Source: Zerene cesonia
Taxonomy: Eukaryota > Arthropoda > Insecta > Lepidoptera > Pieridae
DNA: 64,000 nt
Direction: 5' to 3'
NCBI RefSeq assembly: GCF_012273895.1
Contig: NC_052111.1
Location: forward strand, 7,192,001-7,256,000
Part shown: piece after piece, positions 39,817-51,888 of the stretch
Layout: each line of letters opens with the position of its first letter
Position numbering within the stretch: the first letter of the stretch is position 1
The notes under the pieces: model-generated
Seen by the model: the letters and a program-made list of their open reading frames with translations, nothing else
Database searches by the model: none
Told to the model about the DNA's origin: nothing
Program-made: the position numbers and the translations under genes

Positions 39817-39983
39817 ACAGCGCCATCTAGTAATGATATGAAAGATTGCTACCGCTGCTTAATTCGTTGCAAACTATGCAACATAGTATTTCACGGAGCC
39901 TCCAGGTGGCGTTGTATTCAATTAAGTATTTTATGCTGTGGTGTTTTTATGCCGGTTTATCGAAAGATGGCGTTAATTGTTCC
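39817..39983. repeat. CTCF-like motif cluster, downstream of tRNA-Lys
   Basis: ACAGCGCCATCTAGTAATG (39817-39835 region), CCAGGTGGCGTTG (39902-39914) and AAGATGGCGTTAATTGTTCC (39964-39983). The first closely matches a reverse CTCF core AGCGCCMYCTAG. The block starts CGCCATCT and ends AGATGGCG, a terminal inverted relation, and mirrors 38935-39018. Confidence 0.4.
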
Positions 39984-40084
39984 ACTAGCATTCATTTTTT
40001 TCCAAAGATATTATGCGTTCAAGTTATTTTCGCGTTTTATGTATTTACGAAAAATAGTCAAATAAATTTTTAATTTTTACAAAA

Positions 40085-40262
40085 ATGTATAAACCGCCTT
40101 TAAATTGTCTGAATAGTCAAATTTCAATGCCCACACGGGATGCACCAGCTTTCAAATAAAAAAAAATCATCCAAATCAGTTCAACCAGTGAAAAGACATC
40201 ACGTTATCAACCCAAAAAAATACAATTGAGAATCTCCTCTTTTTTTGAAATCGATTGAAAAT
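40085..40262 (-). mobile_element. dispersed lepidopteran repeat, ACCGACTTCAAAAA family, copy 2
   Basis: Read on the minus strand: TTTCAAAAAAAGAGGAGATT, CTCAATTGTATTTTTTTGGG, CACTGGTTGAACTGATTTGG, TATTTGAAAGCTGGTGCATC, CCGTGTGGGC. This is the longest and best preserved of the copies in the window. Confidence 0.75.
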
Positions 40263-43200
40263 AAAAAATAGGTTTCTCAATTTCGTGCCTATCCCGGGAC
40301 TTATCGCAAGTGCGTGCGTTTACGCAACGCTTTGATTGCTTCACATTTTTATCTGTGTTACAGAGCACAAACCGTTTGTGCTATTTTATAACAAGTCAGT
40401 CTGCTGTGCACTGTTCTACTTTGATGTATCATGTAGATTAAATATTTCGATTAAAGAAAATTATTACGTAAATGCTTTAACTATTTTACGCACTTCAGAA
40501 TTATCTGTAAAATAGGTGGTTTCGTTTCCTTGTATTTATTCATTTGAAATTAAATGTTTGTTAACAGCAATTTTACTGCATTTACTTTTATTCTAGAATT
40601 ATTTAAATTGAATGTCAATTTAACAAAAAAAATATATAGGGGTTTTATACAAAAGCGCCCGCATTGATACGATTTCTGCGTAGAAGCATGTGGGAGGTAA
40701 TCGTTTACGTGTTGTGTGGCGAGATACTTCCGAGAGTACTAAACAAAAATAAACCTCTCTTCAAGTACTTCTCATCTACCACACACTGACTGTGAATTTA
40801 TTAAGCGTTCTATTACAATGATCAATAAATACTTTATATCGTATTTATGTAATTTTCAGCGAACTATACCTAAATCAGTCATCAGATTCTCAGATTTTTC
40901 GGCATCTTTTCAGATAAGAAATGATGCAAAAGAAAATAGTTACAAACAAAAAAATACGTACTTAGTTCTGTTACTGTAGGTAAGTACTAATTACACTAGT
41001 TAGGTATTAACATAAATTACTATTCTAAACTTGTCCTATCTTAAAAGCAACAATCGAAAGCGAAATACACAAAGGATTCGGTGACATGTTTGTATAAACA
41101 CAAATTAATACTGCAAATTGGAATTGCAAAAGTGCCTAAATGGGAAATATCGCCGCTGCAGCGCTGTACCAGAAATTAATTGTTACATATTTAGTGTGCA
41201 ATTGACCCCGCTTTCATCCCTATAAACAGCGCGAGATATGCCTGTAAGTGCTCACGTGAAATATGGGCTATACCCATTGTCCAACTATGCAAAGGTTTAT
41301 AGTGTGCAGTGGACTATTCTATGGCTGTGTTAGATAAGATCGCTGTTAGATATTTGAACAATATGTGCCCGATGCCATTATGCTTTTGCATATCTTAATC
41401 GACTTATCGCAATAACAAAAGTCGGTAGGTATCGAGAATGGAATAGTTTTTAGTAAGCAGACCCATAGGAACTTTCATTCATAACTTTAAAAAAAAGTAG
41501 ACGTAACGCTTTAAAAATAAAAAGGAACCATACAATACGAATATAACATAGGTTCATTATATGTTTGGCTTAATTTTTGATATCCTTCAGTATAACAAGA
41601 CGTAGTACCTAAAATAAAAATAGCCACTCACTTATTATGTATATAGGTATATAGGTAACAGGTAATTAATCAGGTATCGCCCTAATTACACAATTTTATA
41701 GCAAATGTTGAAGGGTATATGAAACTAATTAAGCTAATCACCGTTTAACATTTTTATCACACTGAAATTTTAATTAAGTTCTTTCTAAATGTTATTTATT
41801 ATTATTTTTGTCAGATTTATGTTAAAACTAATACGGTAATTTAAAAACGTAATCGATCAATATTACTATTGCATTTTTGTTAATCGTTCGAGGTTTTGAG
41901 CAGGTAATTAAACTATTATTTCGACAAAGATACATAGAAGTTAATGTTGCGTACGACATGATATAAATTCAACAAAATTAAAAGGTGTATTCATTTTCCA
42001 TTAATAGTGTTATTTTAAAAGGAATTCCTGTTCATTATGAGTTGCAACGGACCGATACGAATAACGTAACATTGCTATGTACGAGTATAGATATATATAT
42101 AAATGTGACTTATTACGCTGGGTGACCTGTTATATTTATCTTATAAAGTATTATTACAAAGCCTACCCGCTCGGCTGTCAATCTGCGCACGCGCGGCTTG
42201 TGACGATTAGAGACCGTGTTCACTTGTGTATTGTGATATTGTAATTGATCAATTGTTATTTACAATCTGGAATATGTACTTATGTATTTATATGTATGTA
42301 TCAAAACCATTGAACCATTGGGGTAACCTTTGCTGGTTGACGTTGTAAACTCACTTTTCATTTCATCACAGTGTCACTTTTTTCCTAGTCATATGCTTAG
42401 AAATAAGAAAGTAACTCATACCATTACGTGAAGTACCTATGATGAATATAGGTACCACACCTAATTTTCGAAATTTTCTTGTCTAATTGAACTGTTTTTG
42501 TTAATAAGTAGCGAGTTATTTTCGTGTCATAGAAATGTCGATATCGCCCTGTTAGATAGCACCGAATCGCTTTGGCGCAAATTGAAGTTCCCACAAATTA
42601 AGCAAACATTAATACTAATATATAGTTCAAGTGGATATTGGTTCTTATGCGTTTTGATCCAGTTTGCGAAATATCGTCCACTTAGCATCGCTGCGAACGC
42701 CTGGTTGCGTGTCAAATACGAATTGCTGTTATTATTTTGATTGATACCGACCAGTAATATGCAATCATATTGTCCGTAGCTTGTATACTTTGGCACATAG
42801 GTAGGTGAGGTACCTACGTTTGTTGTAATGTGCTCTCGAATAGATTGTATCTGCGCGACGGGCGTGATTTAAATCAATCTATATGGACAAGTTATGTTTC
42901 GTGAAGGCCTTTTTTTAAGGTAGCGGACTCCAATTTGTATTGACTCAATGTTAAAGCAAAATTACGATACAGACATAAATATTACATAGCTACGAAGCGT
43001 AAAACATATTAGTAAGAAACCTATGCACAGGTTTGTCTTATAGAATCGTACCTTAATGTGAAAAAAACGACATCAATGTAAATCCATTTAAAAATAAAGA
43101 AAATTGTACAAGTCGGCCATGTGCATAATTATATTCTTCTTTATTCATATAGGTTATTATTACATTATCCGTTTAATTTCAAAGTCTTTGACAATATGGC

Positions 43201-43595
43201 AAATAAATATAGATATGACATAAAAACAATATAAATAAAACAACAAATTTTATTATTGTCGTGCCAATCATGTGTCAATCAAGTTATTTTACGAAGCAAA
43301 ATAAAATTATCTGGATGACGGATTTGTGTAAACAACATTAATGCAGTAATGTTGAATTGACACGAATAATAAAAACTACGGAAAATACCGTGTTATATTT
43401 CAAATTATAGAGTTATAGTTACGTAACGCAAGATGAATATCAACCCGTTCTCAGAATCTCACGGTCATTTCCATGGAAACGTGTTTTGCATCTTAACAAC
43501 GCGTCTTCACTTTTCAACCAACCGTTTGGAAAATGAGAGCCATTCAACAATATGGAGTGGAGTTTGTCGAGATACTAGAGTATTGTTTACATTTG

Positions 43596-43633
43596 AAAAT
43601 ATGCCAAAATACCCTTGTATTTTGGCATATTTT
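43596..43633. repeat. 17-bp perfect inverted repeat, 4-nt loop
   Basis: AAAATATGCCAAAATAC (43596-43612), loop CCTT, then its exact reverse complement (43617-43633). It is followed at once by AATAAA (43634-43639). Confidence 0.92.
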
Positions 43634-45230
43634 AATAAAAAGTCATTATGAAACGATAAAATACTTAAAAAGAAGCCTATTGTCAGACGAGTATTAAATA
43701 AAACCTTACCAAACCGCAGTTACGGTATTAAAATTATTGTTGTTTGTCTTATTTTGTGATTTTTTTCTTACGATTACTTTATACAAAATATCATTGTTAA
43801 TACTTTTGCATTGTACCGTAATGGTAAATCGATTTCTATACAATAACCGAGTTGCCTCAAATCAATTATTATTGAATCGATTCCGCAAGTCACAACCTTT
43901 TCATATAAGGCACCTTATATACCTTTATGCGCGATGACATCAGCGGCCGCGTTAGCCCTTTGTATTCTGAAAATTATATAAAATGAATGGTTACAATGAA
44001 TTAATGGTGCAGCCGCTTTAATTGGTCATTGCGAATGTGGAGCAAGAAATGAGTAATGTTGTAGACTAGAGTATATGCTATGAAGCGAACAATAGTGTTG
44101 CGTAAATGAAAACTCGTCGTCCTTCCTCAGACTCGAGCGACCTTTTGCATTCAACCACCTCCCCGATACGGAGTTATAAACATCACGTGATTGTGTACTG
44201 TGTATAATATGGAATAAATATAATTACAATGGTAATAAGAAGGAAAAATAAATTATGTCATTGTGGCCATTAGTGAATGTTGATTTGACATAATTGCAAT
44301 TTGTAATGTTTTGCTATGGTAGATACTAGTTAAGCGGTAATAATGATTGTTTTTTTGTTTAACGCTGTGTAATTGGGTAGTAAGAATTGAAATGGAACTC
44401 TTTGTTAAAATTATTTGAAATGATTTGAAGTATATTTTATTTTATGTCTTTCTAACTGCCATAGCAATCGATGGCAAAAAATGATTAATCTTTCTGTTCA
44501 GGTGTATATTAATAGCGCAGCTATGAATTGATGAGTAACTATATAAAAAATAACTAGAATAAAGATAATTGTGTATTCATCGGAAACTATTAAAGCTATG
44601 AGAAATCCCTATGTCAGTTATATCCTTCGGTATTGTGATTAACATATCTCATTTTTATACACGTGTATCACGCATATATCGAACAACGTGACTGAGGTTG
44701 CCGAACTACAATATCAAGGACCAAACCCGTTTGATATTAAAAATTTAAGTTTTTTTTTCTTTATTTCATCCCTTTTAAGTTCTCTCCTTTATAATTGTAA
44801 AAACATTAGGAATGACACAGTACACATAGGAAGCATACAGTTGAACAACGCTTTTGATATTGTAGTTAAGTAAAAACCAAGAAATGTCGCGGTTGTCGCA
44901 ACTCGCAATAATATGAATAATATAGTAACGCTGAAAACGAATTCTAAAAACGCTCGGCGACTCCTTTATAGACCCTAAAAGCGAACAATATGGCGTATGT
45001 AGTTCGAGCTCGTTCTTCCCGCGACTTGCCGTGAAGGACTGTCCTATATAGGCTATAGATTATTGTGGGACCTAATACTAATAGCTTACTTAGTAAGTGC
45101 CATTTATAAGTAATTAGTTGCATCGAAGGTTGCTTAAAAAAAGCATATCAATATATGGTCCTGGGTGAACAAATATATTCATTTAAAATTTTGTCCAAAT
45201 ATTTGATGTGGAATTTGTAATCAGTTCATC

Positions 45231-45336
45231 TATACTTAATATTATAAAGCTGAAGAGTTTGTTTGTTTGAAACTTATTGAGGAAGGCTATAGGCTATACA
45301 TGTACCATGAGCGAAGCCGGGGGGGGACCGCTAGTA
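45231..45336 (-). mobile_element. retroposon tail, GCGGTCCGCC/GGCTTCGC family
   Basis: TATACTTAATATTATAAAGC, then TGAAGAGTTTGTTTGTTTGA, then GGCTATACATGTACC and GCGAAGCCGGGGGGGGACCG with CTAGTA at the end. An internally shortened copy in minus orientation. Confidence 0.8.
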
Positions 45337-46333
45337 CTAAATACAATCTAATGTTCATTCAGTGCGCATACTAAAATACAGTATTTTTTATATTTTAAAA
45401 GTATCATTTTTTACGTACCACCTACTCGTACATATATAATTCGACAGTGTGACCGTACACGTGACCGTTGCTTAATTTATGCCAAATAAACAGATTGCTA
45501 TCGTCTTTTGAGTTTTTTATTCGCTCAATAAAACCACTGGATATATAACCCGATAAGCTTTATGATGTTATTAAGATTTTCAAAACAAAGTTGGCGAGAA
45601 ATGTTTAAAGGTGTATTGTAGCAGTCCGTGAGAGTATTTCATTAGGTTACCATTACGTAAAACGTAGGCATTCTTATGTAATAAGCATATCATTTGCGAT
45701 CAATGTAAATCAAATGCAGTAAGTAGGTTAGGGAGAATCATGCGTTTCTGGAGATTTCTTTTAATAATTCTCTATGCATACCTACCGCGAATGTATATTA
45801 GTTAAGTTAACAATAGTTTTTGTTGTAGATTAGAATATTTATTACACTAGTGAGACTGTTTTTCTGATGAGTTTGTTATTTTGTAACATAGTTCTACATA
45901 GTTCTCTTTAAATATTTCGATAGAATTCGAAATCATCTGGTCGTGAATTTGATGCTACGTATCTTAGACCACGTATTACGTAAAACTGTTTTTTTCACTA
46001 TAATTTATTTTTGTCTATGAACATAAATCTCAACCAACATTTGCCAAACACACTGACACGGCAAATATTTGTCAATCGCGCGCTAAATCTGTTTATCTCG
46101 CGCGGCGAATATTTATGGCCGCGATAAAGATTCTCGCTCCAATTAATTGCAAGACGAAATGATCGCTTACCTGCTCGTTATGCCCTAGATAGCTAACTTG
46201 TTACATCCGACGCTCAATGAATGTGCGACTGCGTTTGTACGACAGGGTGGGCATTTGTGGCACGCGCCGTGTGGACTCGGAACGGTGTGTTTAGCTCATT
46301 TTACGTTCCATTAATTTGTACATTTATTCAGAT

Positions 46334-46523
46334 ACTAGCTGCGCCGCCGGTTTCACCCGCGGACCAACCCACGGGCAATAGCAAGTATTTATATTGCTCA
46401 TGTCCTATTCTGGTGTATAAGCTATGTTATGGTTAAGGTTCATTAAAATCCATTGAGTTGTTTTTACGTGAGAGGGTTACAAACATCAATCCATACATAC
46501 CTACAAACTTTCGCATTTATTTT
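46334..46523 (+). mobile_element. retroposon tail, CTAGCTGCGCC family, near complete
   Basis: ACTAGCTGCGCCGCCGGTTT, CACCCGCGGACC, CCTATTCTGGTGTATAAGCT, TTCATTAAAATCCATTGAGT, then ACTTTCGCATTTATTTTAAT. Order and ends match the standard lepidopteran element. This is the clearest plus-strand copy. Confidence 0.85.
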
Positions 46524-47523
46524 AATGAAATGTGTTTTATTGTACACTTTGAAATGTTAAAATCACGTTTATAAAGTGTTTCTTAGTTATGTATTGTAAT
46601 AATAATGTATTTATAATTCTTGTTCCCTGCCGAAATCTGGTACAATCTTACGCGTTCCTGCGTTCACACGGCAGCGCAGCGCCTTTGCAGCATTAACATC
46701 CGCCTCTGTTTATATAAAGTTGCTAAAATTAGATGTGAATTGTGACCTTTACATTTCAATAATCCTTCATACCTATTCGATATTCAAGGCAAAGCATATC
46801 GTTAATATTTGCATCTGTCAAGTTATTGATTAGGTGCATGTTCTCGAACATTCCTCGACTCAATCAGAGGTCCTTGCACCGGCTGTATGATAACATTTAA
46901 TATGCAATTTTTTATGACTCCCCGAGTTTTATTTTAAAGCAATGATTTCATCGCTCGTTTGGAACGCTGACGTCATCGGACGATCCAAACAAACTCGCTA
47001 TAACGATGTTTATTATACTTTTCCATACTTATCAAAGGAAATTGTTTGTTGACCATCTTTACCGGTTATAAAAAGGGTAATATGTGAATCTTGTATATTA
47101 TTTTTACGGCCGTTAAATCTATATTGAATTATCTTTATATTTATGAGTGTATTAGTGTGCCGTTTGTTTATTTAATAATATTCACATATGTAAAATAGAG
47201 TTGGAAAAAAATCAGACGCTTTTCTTGTACTTCGAATTAGTTTCTCTATTTCCTTACCAGCTTGCGAGACGAGAGAGTGTTTCGTGTAGTTTTCGATCGA
47301 AATGCTAATGAAATGGGGCTTAATTATTATTATCGATCGTAAATTGCAAGGAACCTACGGGATAAGCGGGCGAGTCATAAAACTGGTGCAATGCGGAACA
47401 TAAATAGCACGTTTAGCGTACACCCAACTTAGCATTCGCTTGAGAAACGACCGCCGACGTCACGCTATTCTGTTTATCGATTGATATGACTTGTCGTGGG
47501 CCGCGACGACGCCTGTGCCAATG

Positions 47524-47537
47524 GTTGCCATAGAAAC
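47524..47537. promoter_or_regulatory. RFX-type X-box GTTGCCATAGAAAC
   Basis: It fits the X-box consensus of two RYYNCC-like half-sites (GTTGCC / GAAAC) with the usual AT spacer. RFX factors control ciliary and neuronal genes. Here the role is unknown. Confidence 0.35.
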
Positions 47538-48102
47538 ATTGAAAACACATTTGAAAATACGTAATGATTAAAAAGTCGCGTGCCGCTGTCTATTATTGAT
47601 ATAAAAATAAATTGCTTACACTGCAATTTGAATGTGTTAACAATCAATTAGTATCTGAGGGAAACACAACTCGGCAAGTTTTATAACCATTTCAATATAT
47701 ATATTATATTATAAGATATTTTGAATTTAAGAAAAAGCTCAGTCCATGCGTCGCGTACGCAGCTAGCAAACAATTTGCCGTGTTGCCCAGCCTCAAGCCA
47801 CAGAGGTACATTCTCACCTGTTTACATTCGCAACACAGATATTAGAGACGCGCTAATTTTGCTATTCATTGCACACCGAAATAATGTACACAACGTTTTT
47901 GCGGTCATTTTGGAGGATAGGTGGAGTGCGCGGTGGGAGGGCGGCGGGTCGATGACTTGAAAGCTCCAGTGTTACTTGCTTGTTTTTTTTCTCTTGGTAT
48001 GTGGCGTATATTACGAATGTTTGAATGAACGGCGTCAACATCGAAATAGACAAAGATAGTCGTATGATGTTTATGGCTAATTTTTGTTTTGTTTGGCATA
48101 TT

Positions 48103-48200
48103 CTACCGACTTTTAGTAAAGGGGGTGGGTATCAATTCGACTGTTTTTTTTTTTCGACTTTGTTACCTCTAAACTTTCGATTGAGTGAAACGGTTTTGGT
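48103..48200 (+). mobile_element. dispersed lepidopteran repeat, ACCGACTTCAAAAA family, copy 3
   Basis: CTACCGACTTTTAGTAAAGG, GTATCAATTCGACTG, a T/TTCGAC tract, GTTACCTCTAAACTTTCGAT, GAGTGAAACGGTTTTGG. A weaker related piece follows at about 48739-48790 (AATTCGACGGTTTTTTTTAG, TTTGTTTCTCAAATCC). Confidence 0.65.
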
Positions 48201-49670
48201 ATTTTAATAGATCAATAAAAACCGTGTTGTTGTTGTAGTATTGACGATTTGAAGGCGCCTTAGTTTTTTTGTGTAAAATAGTTAATGTACTTACTCGGAA
48301 TGTGCGAATATTATGTATCAACATAGAAGACTTTTTCGTGATAGTTATTTAAACTACTTGTACATTAACCTATATAAATATGTATATTGAAGTGGTTATG
48401 TATCCATATACCCATACTCGGTTGCGAAAATCACATATAAGAAGTTTAGAACGCTACGAATGCCACAAGGTACTAATTGCAAATGTGTTTTTAATGTTTA
48501 TATAATGTATACTAACGTGAGCGAAATAATGCAGCATATATATATATACATGAATATACAATGCAATTATTATGTAATTGCTAATGTTGATCTGGCGGAC
48601 ACTGTTTGATAAACCATCCGTATGGTAAAGTGCATTATTAAAACGATAATAACGATAAATCAATCTCACGCCTGCAATACCCAATGTCCTATATGAACAT
48701 TACTATAATTTATCCCCGGTATGGTAGAGCTACATTTTTAATTCGACGGTTTTTTTTAGTTTTGTTTCTCAAATCCATGGCTTTATGGTATCATTTTAGA
48801 ACCTGGAGCCTAGGTGACCTTTTTTGTAGAAAATAATAATTAGTAATGATGTAAAAGCACCTTAATTTATATTCAATATTTTTGGCTGTTATAGCAAATT
48901 CATATCAATGATTTATATAACTTAGATAAGGAGCGACAACATATTATACAGATACCATTTTTATATTTCATTAATATCTCAAACTATAATTGTATCTAAT
49001 ATTAATCGCATCTCACATTATCCGTAACACATAAATAAATGCATTAAACAATGTAACAACGGGCATTATTACATCAGATTGTTCTAGAAGTCCGTCGATA
49101 ACATTAATTATAATACATTGTGCAGCACATAGCTTTGCAACGGTGACTAGGTATAAATGTAACAATTTAGTCATGAATCGCCCGCATCCAGTGATTCAGC
49201 GCGGATGTCGATACGGTGGGAACGCGCAGATAAACTGCATTGGCGGAAATTATCCGCGCCCTTATCGTAGACGGTATGTTGGTATGACGCTTCTTAAATG
49301 AGGCCCGCAATGAATTGTGTTCAGTCCTTGGATGTTGGAGAACTGTAGTGTGCAAGTTGAAACTGTCACAGCAAAAGATGTGGAATTTTAGTTTTTATAG
49401 TTTCAAATACATCCTAAGTGATTTTTTTTTGATGAATTATTTCTTTCTGATTGCAATCATGCCAAACAACAACAACAGACAAATCTTATTGGTCTGTCAT
49501 AACACGGACAGCATAACGGAACATTTTCAACTTGAAAAAAATCTCACACCGCATACGAGCAAATTGATTGGCTGTCTTATTATATTTTACCCGTTGCTAA
49601 ATGCGTCTTATTGCCAAACATGTCGTTTAACCCGTACGCTCCCGCCGATCGGCGGTCGTTGACACGGCTA

Positions 49671-49792
49671 ATGACTCGTCAGCGCGCCATCAGTCATCCC
49701 CTAGCGACCCGGAAGGGAGTCGGTGTACGACCTTTCCCTTGCGACCTTGCTGCGTTAATGGATTAGGATCGCGTAGAACATTTGATTTTTTG
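49671..49792 (+). repeat. module copy 1 of a ~400-bp spaced triplicate
   Basis: ATGACTCGTCAGCGCGCCAT, then CTAGCGACCCGGAAG (49701-49715), CCCTTGCGACCTTG (49736-49749), GGATTAGGATC and a TTTGATTTTTT end. Most of these blocks recur in order at 50075 and, more diverged, at 50505. Confidence 0.7.
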
Positions 49793-50074
49793 GTATATCG
49801 ATGGTATACTGTCTTGTGTTACTCGGTCCTGGTTAAGGATTTCACGAATCCCTTGTTTACCTACGTTTAGCAAAAGTATCTAATTCTAAAGTCCCGTCAT
49901 TTATGATATATGTTTGTATTCCCACAATTCATTTACAATACCTAGGTACTACTTGCTACGGGAATTAGGTATATCATCTTCATCCAACTATTTATATACA
50001 AATTGCGAATAATGTATAGTCAAAAAAAAAAACATTTAATAAAAGCTCAACCCCATCATGGACTGGGGAGTTCA

Positions 50075-50206
50075 ATGACTCGCCAATATGCCATGTTGTC
50101 AATCAACCCCCAGCGACCCGGAAGATAGTTCAATGTACTTCTCCCTTGCGACCTTGCCAAGCACCATGTCAATAGGATTCTATGAATAACGCCTTAGTTT
50201 TTTAAT
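50075..50206 (+). repeat. module copy 2
   Basis: ATGACTCGCCAATATGCCAT, CAGCGACCCGGAAG (50111-50124), CCCTTGCGACCTTG (50143-50156), AATAGGATTC and TTAGTTTTTT. The two 14-mers are identical or nearly so to copy 1, and the offset between copies is 407 bp. Confidence 0.7.
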
Positions 50207-50504
50207 TGAGAAACATTGATTGAGAAATTACATAGTCGTTTGTACGGCGATTTCTAGTGTTTAAAGAATTTTCAAATTAGATTCAGTAGATTCCCCCTTC
50301 TACGTCAAAAGCATTACCTTTTTATAATAGATAATAAAATTTAGATAAATATCTATAATTCGAGCGTTATTATCCCACTTTTTTACGTAATCTACTAAAC
50401 AGACAATCATGGTTTCCTAATTCCTTTATCCATTAAAACTTTAGCCAGTTTAAATGGATGGATTGGATGGAACAATTTATCGTTTTCCCTGTCTGTGACT
50501 TTGC

Positions 50505-50630
50505 ATGATTATTCAACACGCATTAATCATCCCTCAGTCGTTTCAGCACTCGATCGATGACCTTCCGCCCGTGACCTTGGTGTCAATGACAAGCTTTCAG
50601 CGTTGTAGGGTTTCGTTACGTTTGATATGT
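50505..50630 (+). repeat. module copy 3, diverged
   Basis: ATGATTATTCAACACGCATT, ATCATCCCTCAGTCGTTTCA, TGACCTT (50558-50564), CCCGTGACCTTGG (50568-50580), GTGTCAATGACAAG. It is offset 423 bp from copy 2. It contains two TGACCTT half-sites in direct repeat with a 7-nt gap. The second is a full match to the FTZ-F1-type extended half-site on the minus strand. Confidence 0.55.
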
Positions 50631-51888
50631 TGTACGGTAGTGTTTTATTAGTTTACAAGTTATAAGCCGTTTTTTTCTCTTCAATGGTCACTTTTATATT
50701 GATCTATTAGTATATGTAGCAAAAAGCAACGGCTTTCACTTCATTGCAATGATCAGAATTAATGCCTTTAACATAAATGTTTAATAGCATAATAGATTGG
50801 CTAAAATATCAACGGTTCGAACGTAATTTCGTATCACACTCAGAACAATAGAAGCCAATATATCAAACGAAAACAAAGTTCCGTTTGTGGATAGATTACG
50901 CAAATATAATTTACCATCCTACATCAATTTATCTATGTAACAATGTTATCGCGAAGCATTCGTCTGAACTTGACTTCCATTGCGACACAAAAGTTTAGCA
51001 ACAATGATTTCTGAGCGATAAGCATCGTCTAAATTACGCTACGCTACAGCAGAATGTTCGCATCTGTTACTTGTGCTTTGGAATAATCTAGAAGGCTGCA
51101 ATTGAATCTGACAGCCCGCAATTGGTGCAGCGATTGGTCTTGAGTGGCGTTACGTATTTGTTTGCACAAGTCGGCTAAACTTAGATAGGAAAGCTTCTGT
51201 ATTATGGACAAGATCCGTCTATGTAGGTTAACCTATAGTATATATAATATAATATTTTAGTACATAAACATTTTGTGCTAAATCTAAAATAAAGCAAATC
51301 GTTAACCACAGTTGGTGGTTAACACCGATTCATTTACACAAATAAGACCGAAATCGGGAAGATGTGGTGATGACATAATATGGGAAATTGGATGACCAAT
51401 CTCTATTCTTAAAAATAAATTTTGCGCTTTATGTTCCACTAATAGTATGTTCTGACAAACAGTTTCATACCAAAAAATTGAATAACATGAAGTATGACAG
51501 AGTAATCGCTTGTCATAATCGTTTATGTCAGTGACATGATAATCACAGAGCTTGCGTCATCTTTACAGGATTATGCAAGGACTCGGCGATTCTCCGAAGT
51601 GCAGATGCCAATAATGTATCAACCTTGCTCTTCAATTCCGTGATTGAGACTAGCGCTTATGAAACATATTAAATTTCACGCTTTCCATAATGTATTCTTC
51701 AAAAGTCTTATTAAATGAGCGTATGATTGATTTTACTATGAGTTATGTGTTGAATGGTATCTCTTATATATGCGCAATATGTTTGTAGGTCTAAAATAAT
51801 TGCGTTTAACGTTTAACATTTTCGACATGGGTGAACTTCCCCAATACTGTGGTTCATTGAACGTCTTCTTTCGATATTGATTTCCTTA

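Larger units (their letters stand above)
40263..49670. other. intronic sequence with hairpin and retroposon tails, no gene seen
   Basis: Besides the repeats listed separately, it contains an RFX-like X-box at 47524-47537, a TTTCCATGGAAA palindrome at 43468-43479 and a GC-rich patch at 47915-47955. Open frames up to 115 codons (49315-49662, +) have no domain or splice support. Confidence 0.5.

Noticed and set aside
34698..48053. Scan for a CRISPR array or bacterial operon
   Set aside because: No regularly spaced identical repeats, no ribosome binding sites, and the organism is an insect.
49315..49662. 115-codon plus frame before the triplicated module
   Set aside because: No recognisable protein features. 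Contains Lys/Phe/Asn runs typical of AT-rich noise.
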